Shown: positions 1 to 5,256, counted from the first letter of the stretch. The stretch: DNA of 5,256 bases from Bacteroidales bacterium (GCA_016705005.1 JADIZB010000033.1:1-5256); one strand, 5' to 3'. Made by a program: numbers and translations. The notes: a model not told the origin generated them from the sequence alone.

Positions 1-18
1 CTGTTCTAATATAGCATT

Positions 19-643
19 TTAAAATGTTTTACCGTTTGTAATTTCTCGGAGTTTTTTACCTTCAGGCGAGTATTGTATCGCAGTCCAGGTAGTTTCATTA
101 TTCCTTTCATCTTAGCTTTAATCTTCTCATTTTCATCATATATCTTATAGCTTTTACTGGCACTCCGCTTTTATATATATACTTTAATTAATGTGCCAGA
201 GCTATAATAATAATTCCATTTGCCTTCTTTAGGTCATTTTTATATATGCCTCTGCTGGAAATATAGTAGTCTTCAGGTGGAATCTTATTTAGAGATACGA
301 TTCTTCACCATAACTATAAAATACTCCATTAATAGTGTCAAAATGGTGGCTGATCCTTTTATACATTCCATGATGCTCACCATTTGACAATGGTTTGTAT
401 TCAAAATAATGATCACGATAAAAATGAAAGTTCTCACCACTTCCCATTGCGCTAGTTATATTATAAGGGATTCTGTGAAATCATATTCCTTCCATTCTCC
501 TTCTCTTTTACCTTCTTGATTTATTTTATTTAATATCTTACCATTCAGAACAATATGATCACATTCAAGATAAAGAGGTCATTTTGTGAATAACAATTAA
601 CCACCCACAATACAGAAAAATGCAATTTGTATAATCTTTTCAT
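19..643 (-). pseudogene. Broken YwqK/MORN-variant repeat protein gene
   Basis: No long frame is open here, but joining minus-strand frames gives one recognisable protein. It starts at ATG 641-643, 22 nt after the GTT of the 662-792 site, with a signal-peptide-like start (MKRLYKLHFSVLWVVNCYSQ). MORN-variant motifs follow: GKREGEWKEYD (about 479-512) and GKWNYYYSSGTL (about 189-224), then YKIYDENEKIKAKMKG and finally YSPEGKKLREITNGKTF with stop TAA at 19-21. Such G-x-W-x-Y-Y-x-x-G repeats are typical of secreted YwqK-family proteins of Bacteroidota, whose function is poorly known. At least five frame changes (near 575, 470, 295, 235 and 95) and an in-frame TAA near 170 separate the pieces. The gene is therefore decayed, unless the local sequence is of poor quality. 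The family call is from repeat pattern only. Confidence 0.7.
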
Positions 644-661
644 CTATTTTCTTCAGCTTGT

Positions 662-792
662 GCCCAACGGTTGAGGCTAAGCGCTGGCGGGCACTTTTGA
701 AAATATATCATTCCGGCCAGCAGTATTTTCAATAAATGTACAATCTTTCACCTTACAACCATGCGACCGATAGCGTTTAGCCTTTGTTATAG
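662..792 (-). repeat. attC-like cassette recombination site A
   Basis: Imperfect palindrome. The left end GCCCAAC (662-668) continues GGTTG then AGGCTAAGCGCT. The right end, read as reverse complement, is CTATAAC, AA, AGGCTAAACGCT, with GTT at 786-788. The arms pair over about 12 bp and the centre is variable. The minus-strand R' box GTTGGGC fits the integron consensus GTTRRRY exactly. It lies 24 nt beyond the stop codon of the lipoprotein gene and 22 nt upstream of the start of the MORN pseudogene, where a cassette attC should be. Confidence 0.78.
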
Positions 793-811
793 GGCGTTTT
801 TCTTTCTTTCG

Positions 812-1252
812 TCATTTTTCATTCGGGTCAAAACCATACATAAAATTGTTTAATTGTCCGTCTGAACTTTCTAAGCCGACGATGTCCATTAGTTCTTGAA
901 AGTAGTAACAAATCCTTTCCCTATCCTCTGTGTCTGGGCTTACATAAATTTCTTGAAAGCGCTGAAGTCCGATTTTTATTTTGTCTTGATATTTTTTGTC
1001 CGTAGATGTGCTGCTTTCTGCAAGTTCTTTGAAGTCGTCTGCTGCTAAATTGATTTTCTCTGTCAAAATTGGGCGCATTGTCGGGTCAGCAATGCCAGGA
1101 TAAAAAATGATTGTGTCTTCTATGAACTTTTCTTTCTGTTTAAACTGTTCAAATTTGTCCATATTAATTGCTGTCGTTTTATTGTGCACTTGTCCACAAG
1201 CGGTCAAAATTAAGAGAATAAAACTGATTAAAATTACTGTTAATTGTTTCAC
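812..1252 (-). CDS. DUF4844-like lipoprotein, cassette-borne
   Basis: Encodes 146 residues. The N-terminus is a lipoprotein signal: MKQ, a hydrophobic stretch (residues 4-16) and lipobox LTAC with Cys19 as the lipid anchor. The mature protein is probably tethered to a cell membrane. The rest is charged and mostly helical. The segment around residues 105-142 (YVSPDTEDRERICYYFQEL, then IVGLESSDGQLNNFMYGFDP) resembles, from memory, DUF4844, a family of unknown function in Bacteroidota. The frame is intact. The start is GTG at 1250-1252; no ATG in frame gives a complete signal peptide. It begins 27 nt after the GTT of site B and ends 19 nt before site A, so it fills a 613-bp cassette alone. No Shine-Dalgarno sequence or promoter is evident. 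Lipoprotein call is firm, family call moderate. Confidence 0.85.
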   Translation of the reverse strand: MKQLTVILISFILLILTACGQVHNKTTAINMDKFEQFKQKEKFIEDTIIFYPGIADPTMRPILTEKINLAADDFKELAESSTSTDKKYQDKIKIGLQRFQEIYVSPDTEDRERICYYFQELMDIVGLESSDGQLNNFMYGFDPNEK

Positions 1253-1274
1253 GATTTTGGTCTTTTAAAATGCC

Positions 1275-1403
1275 CTATAACGTTCCGCAGCTACACGCAG
1301 GCGGAGATTTTACTACTAAACTATTTACGTATCAATATTTTCTTTTTCTTCTTTTCCTGTTCTGCAGCACCGAAACCCCGCTTGCGGGTAGGTGCTGTTA
1401 TGC
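1275..1403 (-). repeat. attC-like cassette recombination site B
   Basis: Left arm: CTATAAC, GTTCC, GCAGCTACACGCAGGCGG. Right arm, reverse complement: GCATAAC, A, GCACCTACCCGCAAGCGG, with GTT at 1397-1399. The arms pair over about 18 bp with few mismatches. The centre (about 1308-1372) is AT/pyrimidine-rich and unpaired. The stop codon TAA of the 1398-1779 pseudogene overlaps the site, as often happens in integron cassettes. The arms are close relatives of site D. Confidence 0.82.
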
Positions 1404-1779
1404 AGATATTAATTCTATTCTTGATTCTACCAATTTCAAATTCGGGTTACAAATTCCTTTTGTTTCAACCTGGATAAATTCTGTCTTCGTTTGTGTATAG
1501 TCCAGTTGTTGCCAAATATTTTTCAGGAACGGCCCATAGTGTCATCATCTGTCAATAGGAATTAATAATGTAAATCCTGTCTGAAATCGTTAATTTCAGG
1601 AAGTCCAATAACAGTTCCATATTTACCGTTTATCTCAAGATATTCGGATCATTTGTCTCATTAGAGAGATATTCTCCAAATAATTGAATTCAAAATTTCA
1701 TGCCAAGCTAGTCAAAATTTAAATTTTCAATTGTTTTTGATTTTTTGTTTGGATATGCTACCATCACAAATTTTTGCAT
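1398..1779 (-). pseudogene. Broken gene, unknown family, filling one cassette
   Basis: Minus-strand pieces in different frames line up into one protein of about 125 residues. ATG 1777-1779 begins MQKFVMVAYPNKKSKTIENL. Then come AWHEILNS, LFGEYLSNETNDPNI, EINGKYGTVIGLPEINDFRQ, TLLIPID and DDDTMGRS. A longer open tail runs through WQQLDYTQTKTEFIQVETKG and ICNPNLKLVESRIELISA to stop TAA 1398-1400, inside site B. The start is 21 nt after the GTT of site C, as for intact cassettes. About five frame changes separate the pieces, so no full product can be made as written. The protein is not recognised, and there is no signal peptide or membrane segment. This accounts for the whole stretch between sites B and C. 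Confidence 0.6.
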
Positions 1780-1795
1780 GCTGAAATATATTTTG

Positions 1796-1927
1796 CAATA
1801 ACGGCTGACGCTATGGCAAGTGCGGGAATAAATTGTTGCTCAACTGTCTGCCAGCACAAATGTATATAAAGATTTCAAATGTTTCAACGAACACGCAAAC
1901 CCGCATTTGCTATAGCGTTTGTTGTAG
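1796..1927 (-). repeat. attC-like cassette recombination site C
   Basis: Left arm: CAATAAC, GGCTG, ACGCTATGGCAAGTGCGGG. Right arm, reverse complement: CTACAAC, AA, ACGCTATAGCAAATGCGGG, with GTT at 1921-1923. About 17 of 19 arm positions pair. It lies 4 nt beyond the stop of the DUF2971 pseudogene and 21 nt upstream of the start of the next gene. The arm sequence is of its own type, unlike B/D or E/F/G. Confidence 0.82.
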
Positions 1928-1931
1928 CCAG

Positions 1932-2612
1932 TTATTGTACTTTTATCCTTTTCATTTTAAATTTAAATTCAACCTTTTCAGCTTGAAAAACAGGTATATT
2001 CTTTTTGCTACAGATTCTTTTTATTCTACTTTTATGTTTTTCTGGCATATTTATTCCAAGAATGACTTCGGCAATATAATCATCAGAATAGTTACAATTC
2101 TGTCTGCAAGTGTTAAAACTTTGGGGAAATGATTTGAAGTTAATCTGAATTCTGATTCATATTTCCATGTTTTAGCTTTTGTATGAGTCTCAAGAAATGA
2201 ATTACTCATTAAAATATCGTCAATCTTTGCTTTTCGCGGTTTAATTTCTGGATAGTTATACTCATACTTTACTTTCCCCAGTTTTCCGAAAACATTAAAA
2301 TCTTTCAATTTTTCTGTCCATAATCCGACACAAAACCCTTCGTGGCGGTTTGCATAATGAGACCACATTAATATATTATTCCATTTAAGAGCACAGGAAA
2401 ATATGGCATAACTCTCATCCTGAAATTTATAGAGTATTTCATCAGCGAATTTTTTGGAATGTTTTCTTGTCTCAAAAAATCTCCGCTCAAAATCTTTTAT
2501 TGCAATAGTCTTTAGGTGAAGCAAGGTACAATTGATTTTTAATAAGAATATTTTTATGATTCTTGTCAGACCAGTCTCTGTATTTATATACTATTTGTCT
2601 CGAAATTTCCAT
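1932..2612 (-). pseudogene. Broken DUF2971 family gene
   Basis: The start is ATG 2610-2612, 20 nt after the GTT of site D. The first 35 residues are an intact DUF2971 N-terminus (YKYRDW at 9-14, then NQLYLASPKD at 26-35). The frame then breaks near 2508, and the acidic F-N-D-P-F-D motif that normally follows is missing, so an internal deletion is likely. In the shifted frame the core is well kept: ILMWSHYANRHEGFCVG, FLETHTKAKTWKYESEFRLT. A second frameshift near 2088 separates this from the expected C-terminus (YIAEVILGINMPEKHKSRI to KMKRIKVQ, stop TAA 1932-1934). DUF2971 proteins are soluble, usually 220-300 residues, common in accessory regions, and of unknown biochemical role. The longest surviving frame (2051-2524) has only a TTG start and should not be read as a real gene end to end. 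Confidence 0.82.
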
Positions 2613-2627
2613 TTTTTTTATAATTGT

Positions 2628-2759
2628 GCACAACGTTTTGCAGCTACCCGAAGGGCGGGATTTTTACCACATATGTTTATGCGGAGCACAAAACTATCGG
2701 CTACTACTAAACTGTCTGCGGAGCAAGAAACCCCGCCTTTTGGGTAGGTGCTGTTAGTG
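2628..2759 (-). repeat. attC-like cassette recombination site D
   Basis: Left arm: GCACAAC, GTTTT, GCAGCTACCCGAAGGGCGGG. Right arm, reverse complement: CACTAAC, A, GCACCTACCCAAAAGGCGGG, with GTT at 2753-2755. The arms pair over 20 bp with about three mismatches. The centre holds two direct copies of TGCGGAGCA. It lies between the stop of the MerB-like gene (22 nt away) and the start of the DUF2971 gene (16 nt away). Confidence 0.83.
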
Positions 2760-2781
2760 GCTGGTGTTTTTCTGTTCATTG

Positions 2782-3461
2782 TCAAAATCTTTCTTTTGAG
2801 TCTCCTAAGTTCCAAATATTACCTTCAAGTTCATACTCCCTAAAAATTCGTTTTGCATCTTCAACAGTCCATTTTGTCCATTCTGGATTTAGATGGTTGC
2901 CATACCACTTTTTTGAAAAATCCCAAATTTTCTCAATGGGTTGAATGTCGCCTTTTGGAATGTTGTGTCGTTGTGTCCAACTATCTATTTGTTCTTCGTT
3001 TTCAAATACCAACATATTGCTACAAGTATAAATCACATTGTCCCATGCATTTTTCATTGATATTGGAAAGTGAATGAAATAATTCTTTTCTTGTATTTGT
3101 CCGTTTATTATGTTGATTTCAATTTGTTTTGTTTCCGCCCCGATTGTTGTTGTTATTTTCACATCTTCGTTAAGTAGTGCTGCAACTCCTAATGAACACC
3201 AAGCACAATTTCCCCACCATTGTCCATTTTTTGTCTGAACATAAAAATTTGTCGGGGCTAATGAAAATGGGTGTATTACCCAAACTTTCGGTTCATTTGG
3301 TGTAAAACTACTCCGTGATAGTCTTGTTGGTCATATAGTCCTTTAATTATTTCTTCTTTGTCCGCTTTGAAAATGTCAGTAAGGTCGTCAACTGTCGGTG
3401 CGAATCCATTGTCAATAATTCCTTTAATTATATGATAGTGAAGATTTGAATTTGTTATCAT
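2782..3461 (-). pseudogene. Alkylmercury lyase (MerB-like) family gene, one frameshift
   Basis: Two overlapping-frame pieces (3276-3461 and the part ending at 2782) form one protein of about 226 residues, close to MerB (212). Residues 1-54 look like the winged-helix N-domain of MerB. The lyase domain follows, with GQWWGNCAWCSLGVAALL near 80-97, resembling the MerB segment around catalytic Cys96, and YTCSNMLVF near 145-153, whose Cys matches MerB Cys159. QIDSWTQRH and IWDFSKKWYGNHL resemble the MerB C-terminus. MerB breaks carbon-mercury bonds in the cytoplasm; here the catalytic Asp99 position appears to be Gly, so the substrate may differ. The frame is lost at about 3296-3302, where adding one C restores it (LH-P-NEPKVWVIHP). 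This is either a true mutation or a sequencing slip. The start ATG is 40 nt after the GTT of site E. No merR, merA or transport gene is nearby. Confidence 0.78.
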
Positions 3462-3496
3462 TTTATGTCGTGTTTGTCTGTCTTTATTACACTTGC

Positions 3497-3627
3497 CACT
3501 AACGGTCCCAGGCTAGGTGCCGGTGCGTATTCAGTGAAATTAACAGTCTGGGCATCCGAATTAATGTTAAAAATAGGAATAATCTTTAATCTACCCAACC
3601 AGCACTGGCAATTAGCCTGTGTTATGG
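3497..3627 (-). repeat. attC-like cassette recombination site E
   Basis: Left arm: CACTAAC, GGTCCC, AGGCTAGGTGCCGGTGC. Right arm, reverse complement: CCATAAC, AC, AGGCTAATTGCCAGTGC, with GTT at 3621-3623. It is nearly identical to site F over its whole length, including the unpaired centre, because the cassette that carries it is duplicated. Confidence 0.85.
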
Positions 3628-4009
3628 GAGTGTGGCCAAAATTTTTCCGGTGAAAGCAGCCATTGACGGAAGATTGGCACTGAATTTCGTTATCCATCCC
3701 GATTTAGGCTTGTGCGTGCTGATTCGTTTCGGCTTATTTCCTGCGGGCAAAGCATGAGCGGGACAGAAGGTTCAGAACTGCGGGATTGGAACGAAATTTG
3801 GCTCTTCGTGCCAATCTGCAGTCAATGGCGTTGGATTAGCTGTCCCGTTTCACTCAGGTTTAACTGTTCCATGATGAAATCTTTTCGGGTGCTTCCGACA
3901 CCTGGTTCAGAAATTCATTTTTCAAAGAACAACAATCCCATAAACTCAATCTTCTGTCTTTTCTTTTTCTCAACCTATCTGCAAGGCAAATTTTGGCTAT
4001 ATCCCATAA
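3503..4009 (-). repeat. Gene-less cassette, copy 1 of a tandem pair
   Basis: This 507-bp unit lies between the recombination points of sites E and F and is repeated at 4010-4512. About 100 bp (from 3653) match the second copy with a single visible difference, and a 45-bp block near 3770-3813 is identical. The stretch 3828-3945 is much more diverged, and the last 60 bp are conserved again. Similarity stops at the GTT on both sides, so the duplicated unit is exactly gene-position plus attC. No frame has a credible start and family resemblance. Minus-strand frames stay open in both copies but either read through the attC site or lack a start. One short minus frame ends with TAA inside the site (GKILATLP), as real cassette genes do, but its beginning is unclear. 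A structured RNA or a dead gene are both possible. Confidence 0.7.
3659..3829. repeat. Long internal inverted repeat, cassette copy 1
   Basis: The left arm starts GCCATTGAC, GGA, AGATTGGCAC (3659-3680) and continues to AATTTCGTTATCCATCCCG (about 3701). The right arm (about 3780-3829) is its reverse complement: GCCATTGAC, TGC, AGATTGGCAC, a 9-base insertion (GAAGAGCCA), then AATTTCGTT and CCAATCCCG. Arms of about 40-50 bp flank an 80-base loop region. It is separate from the attC palindrome and has GTT on the left and AAC on the right, the reverse of the attC plan. Confidence 0.72.
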
Positions 4010-4134
4010 CGGTCCCAGGCTAGGTGCCGGTGCGTATTCAGTGAATTTAACAGTCTGTACATCCGAATTAATGTTAAAAATAGGCATAATCTTTATTCTA
4101 CCCAACCAGCACTGGCATTTAGCCTGTGTTACAG
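4004..4134 (-). repeat. attC-like cassette recombination site F
   Basis: Left arm: CCATAAC, GGTCCC, AGGCTAGGTGCCGGTGC. Right arm, reverse complement: CTGTAAC, AC, AGGCTAAATGCCAGTGC, with GTT at 4128-4130. It is the twin of site E. It belongs to the second copy of the gene-less cassette. Confidence 0.85.
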
Positions 4135-4512
4135 GAGAGTAGCCGAAATTTTTTCCGTGAAAGCAGCCATTGACGGAAGATTGGCACTGAATTTCGTTAT
4201 CCATCCCGATTTATGCTTGTGCGTGCTGATTCGTTTCGGCTTATTTCCTGCGGGCAAAGCCAAAGCGGGGTAGGAGGTTCAGAACTGCGGGATTGGAACG
4301 AAATTTGGCTCTTCGTGCCAGTCTGAAGGCAATGGCGGAAGGAAAGTTTACCCGTTTTACCCAGGTTTAACTTTCCCGGTGAAATTATCCCGGAGCTTAG
4401 AATGCCTGGCTTCAGTATTTAAGTGTCAAAGAGCGGTGAACCAAAAAACTCATACTTCTGTCTTTTCTTTTTTCAACATATCAGACAGGCAAATTTTGGC
4501 TATTTCCTGTAA
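4010..4512 (-). repeat. Gene-less cassette, copy 2 of a tandem pair
   Basis: This 503-bp unit is the diverged twin of 3503-4009, bounded by the recombination points of sites F and G. Its minus-strand 5' end (ATAGCCAAAATTTGCC, followed by AAAGAAAAGACAGAAG) matches copy 1. The middle (about 4330-4450) differs strongly, with substitutions and indels that break any shared frame, while the attC half is nearly identical. A second short inverted repeat, GGAAAGTT with AACTTTCC (about 4340-4374), appears only in this copy. No credible gene is seen, and frames that cross the attC are not credible. Confidence 0.7.
4166..4336. repeat. Long internal inverted repeat, cassette copy 2
   Basis: Counterpart of the inverted repeat at 3659-3829. 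The left arm is unchanged (GCCATTGAC, GGA, AGATTGGCAC, TG, AATTTCGTTATCC). The right arm keeps GGATTGGAACGAAATT and GTGCCAGTCT, then GGCAATGGC. Changes relative to copy 1 fall mostly in the right arm outside the core, so the outer pairing is weaker here. Confidence 0.68.
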
Positions 4513-4643
4513 CGTTCCCAGGCTACACGCTGCCAGGCTTTTTTATTTACTCAACTTCCTTAGAAGCACTGACTACGAATTTAGTAATTCTTTTGCCAAG
4601 AAGCACAAGCTAAAAGCCTGGTAGAGTGTAGCCTGTGTTAGTG
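4507..4643 (-). repeat. attC-like cassette recombination site G
   Basis: Left arm: CTGTAAC, GTTCCC, AGGCTACACGCTGCCAGGCT. Right arm, reverse complement: CACTAAC, AC, AGGCTACACTCTACCAGGCT, with GTT at 4637-4639. This is the best-paired site (about 18 of 20 arm positions), and the pairing extends into a T-run and A-run. It lies 16 nt beyond the stop of the exported-protein gene and starts the gene-less cassette pair. Confidence 0.85.
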
Positions 4644-4659
4644 GCAGGCTAGTATTATC

Positions 4660-5229
4660 CTATTTCCAAATGCCAAGTCTATTTTCAGATGCATACTGTT
4701 CAGCATTTTTTAATTTTTCAATATAGTGATCATAAGGTTCTTTCTCCATGTGAACCTGAATATTGGGCTTAGGAATTTCTGTTTTGAGTTCATTTTCCAT
4801 GTCTGAGTAGAATTTTTTATCTTCATTGGACATCTCTTCCCAAGTTTGTGGCCTTAGCATAGTACCTCCTGGGAAGCAACCATTGCGAATCAAGGACACA
4901 TTCAAAGTGTCAGTATTATCTATTACAAGACAGTATATAATGTTCATAGAACTATCAATAAGAGTAGAAACAGGTATGACAACTGCTTTTGGATGTGCAG
5001 ATATCCATGTTGAAATCAAGCTGTCAGAGTTTTCTGACCTTGGTGTTCGAAAGAAGCCTGTTCCGAGTAAACAAAACATAGTTATGCTATCAGTCGATCG
5101 TTGACCAAAAATTGATTGGAATTTTAAATCAGATAGTGGCAAAGGATCTGCTGGATGAATATTTTGCCCAAAACAATTTGATTGAGCAAGAATATAAAGT
5201 GCAACTAATATTATGGTTTTGTATCTCAT
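4660..5229 (-). CDS. Exported protein of unknown function, SNase-like C-terminus
   Basis: Intact frame of 189 residues from ATG 5227-5229. Residues 1-21 form a signal peptide (MRYKTIILVALYILAQ, then SNCFG) with likely cleavage before Gln22, a common Bacteroidota pattern. There is no lipobox, so a periplasmic or secreted protein is expected. The frame extends upstream to a GTG at 5253, but that codon lies inside the next recombination site and would precede the signal peptide, so the ATG 27 nt after GTT is preferred. The features LVIDNTDTLNVSLIRNG (about 105-121) and IEKLKNAEQYASENRLGIWK at the end recall the last part of staphylococcal-nuclease-like domains (L-N-x-x-L-V-x-x-G, then A-E-x-x-A-x-x-x-x-L-G-I-W). 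The usual catalytic Arg/Asp/Glu pattern was not found, so nuclease activity should not be assumed. CFPGGTMLRPQTWEEMS is the most distinctive stretch. It fills a 744-bp cassette alone. Confidence 0.82.
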   Translation of the reverse strand: MRYKTIILVALYILAQSNCFGQNIHPADPLPLSDLKFQSIFGQRSTDSITMFCLLGTGFFRTPRSENSDSLISTWISAHPKAVVIPVSTLIDSSMNIIYCLVIDNTDTLNVSLIRNGCFPGGTMLRPQTWEEMSNEDKKFYSDMENELKTEIPKPNIQVHMEKEPYDHYIEKLKNAEQYASENRLGIWK

Positions 5230-5250
5230 TTGTTTCGCTGTTTTGCTTGC

Positions 5251-5256
5251 CACTAA
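5251..5256 (-). other. Truncated eighth attC-like site at the window end
   Basis: The window ends TTGCCACTAA, the same bases that open site E (TTGCCACTAAC). On the minus strand this gives TTAGTGGCAAG, complementary to GCCACTAAC at the far end of the same cassette (site G). The cassette 4513-5256 is therefore complete, and another site should follow directly. Confidence 0.6.

Noticed and set aside
1244..1500. Plus-strand open frames across site B
   Set aside because: They overlie the palindrome and the antisense of the neighbouring pseudogene, with low-complexity Phe runs from the pyrimidine-rich centre of the site.
2532..2815. Open frames on both strands across site D
   Set aside because: They are shadows of the palindrome and of the DUF2971 5' end; no start fits the cassette layout.
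4004..4020. A Bacteroidota promoter (TAnnTTTG with an upstream TTG) near cassette starts
   Set aside because: AAAATTTG occurs at the 5' end of both gene-less cassettes but no properly spaced upstream TTG was found, so no promoter is called.
3712..4023. Plus-strand open frame of 103 codons in the gene-less cassette
   Set aside because: It opposes the direction of every other gene, is broken in the second copy of the cassette and ends inside an attC-like site.
3860..4204. Open minus-strand frame of 114 codons, and its relative at 3458-3697, starting MDNEIQCQSSVNGCF
   Set aside because: Both run straight through the attC-like sites into the next cassette, lack a start near the cassette beginning, and differ between copies mainly by amino-acid-changing substitutions. 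They are frames opened by the repeat.
662..4643. The repeated palindromes as a CRISPR array or as intrinsic terminators
   Set aside because: Spacing of 500-870 bp, long arms with divergent sequences and genes between them exclude CRISPR. The hairpins lack a consistent T-run after the stem, and the recombination-type end matching is not explained by termination.
4826..5104. Plus-strand frame of 92 codons
   Set aside because: It is entirely antisense to the intact exported-protein gene, which has a signal peptide and cassette-consistent ends.
5230..5253. GTG start adding eight residues to the exported protein
   Set aside because: The codon is part of the recombination site (GTTAGTGGC), and the extension would place charged residues before a complete signal peptide.

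Overview
The window looks like accessory DNA from a member of the Bacteroidota. The evidence is AT-rich coding, no visible Shine-Dalgarno sequences, an exported protein whose signal peptide ends in F-G-Q, a short lipoprotein, and protein families common in that phylum (a DUF4844-like lipoprotein, DUF2971, a YwqK/MORN-variant protein). No integrase, transposase, tRNA or rRNA gene is present.

The organising feature is a series of seven imperfect palindromes, each about 130 bp, at 662-792, 1275-1403, 1796-1927, 2628-2759, 3497-3627, 4004-4134 and 4507-4643. An eighth is cut by the window end (5251-5256). Each has the plan AAC - spacer - GCTA-containing arm - variable centre - complementary arm - GTT. 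This is the architecture of integron attC sites, and the length is close to Vibrio VCR-type sites. They divide the window into seven complete cassettes of 613, 521, 832, 869, 507, 503 and 744 bp, plus a partial one on the left. Every recognisable gene is on the minus strand, starts 20-40 nt after the GTT of the preceding site, and stops just before or inside the next site. The bases after GTT at the start of a cassette are complementary to the bases before AAC at the end of the same cassette, perfectly in five of seven cases. This is expected if cassettes move as circles that are cut at G^TT.

Region by region: 1-667, badly broken MORN/YwqK-like gene; 668-1280, intact lipoprotein; 1281-1801, broken gene of unknown family; 1802-2633, broken DUF2971 gene; 2634-3502, MerB-like (alkylmercury lyase family) gene with one frameshift; 3503-4009 and 4010-4512, two diverged copies of one cassette with no convincing gene but a long internal inverted repeat; 4513-5256, intact gene for an exported protein of unknown function. 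The genes are unrelated in function and share only the cassette format. No convincing promoter was seen. If this is an integron, the genes read leftward, so attI, the cassette promoter and intI would be expected to the right of position 5256.
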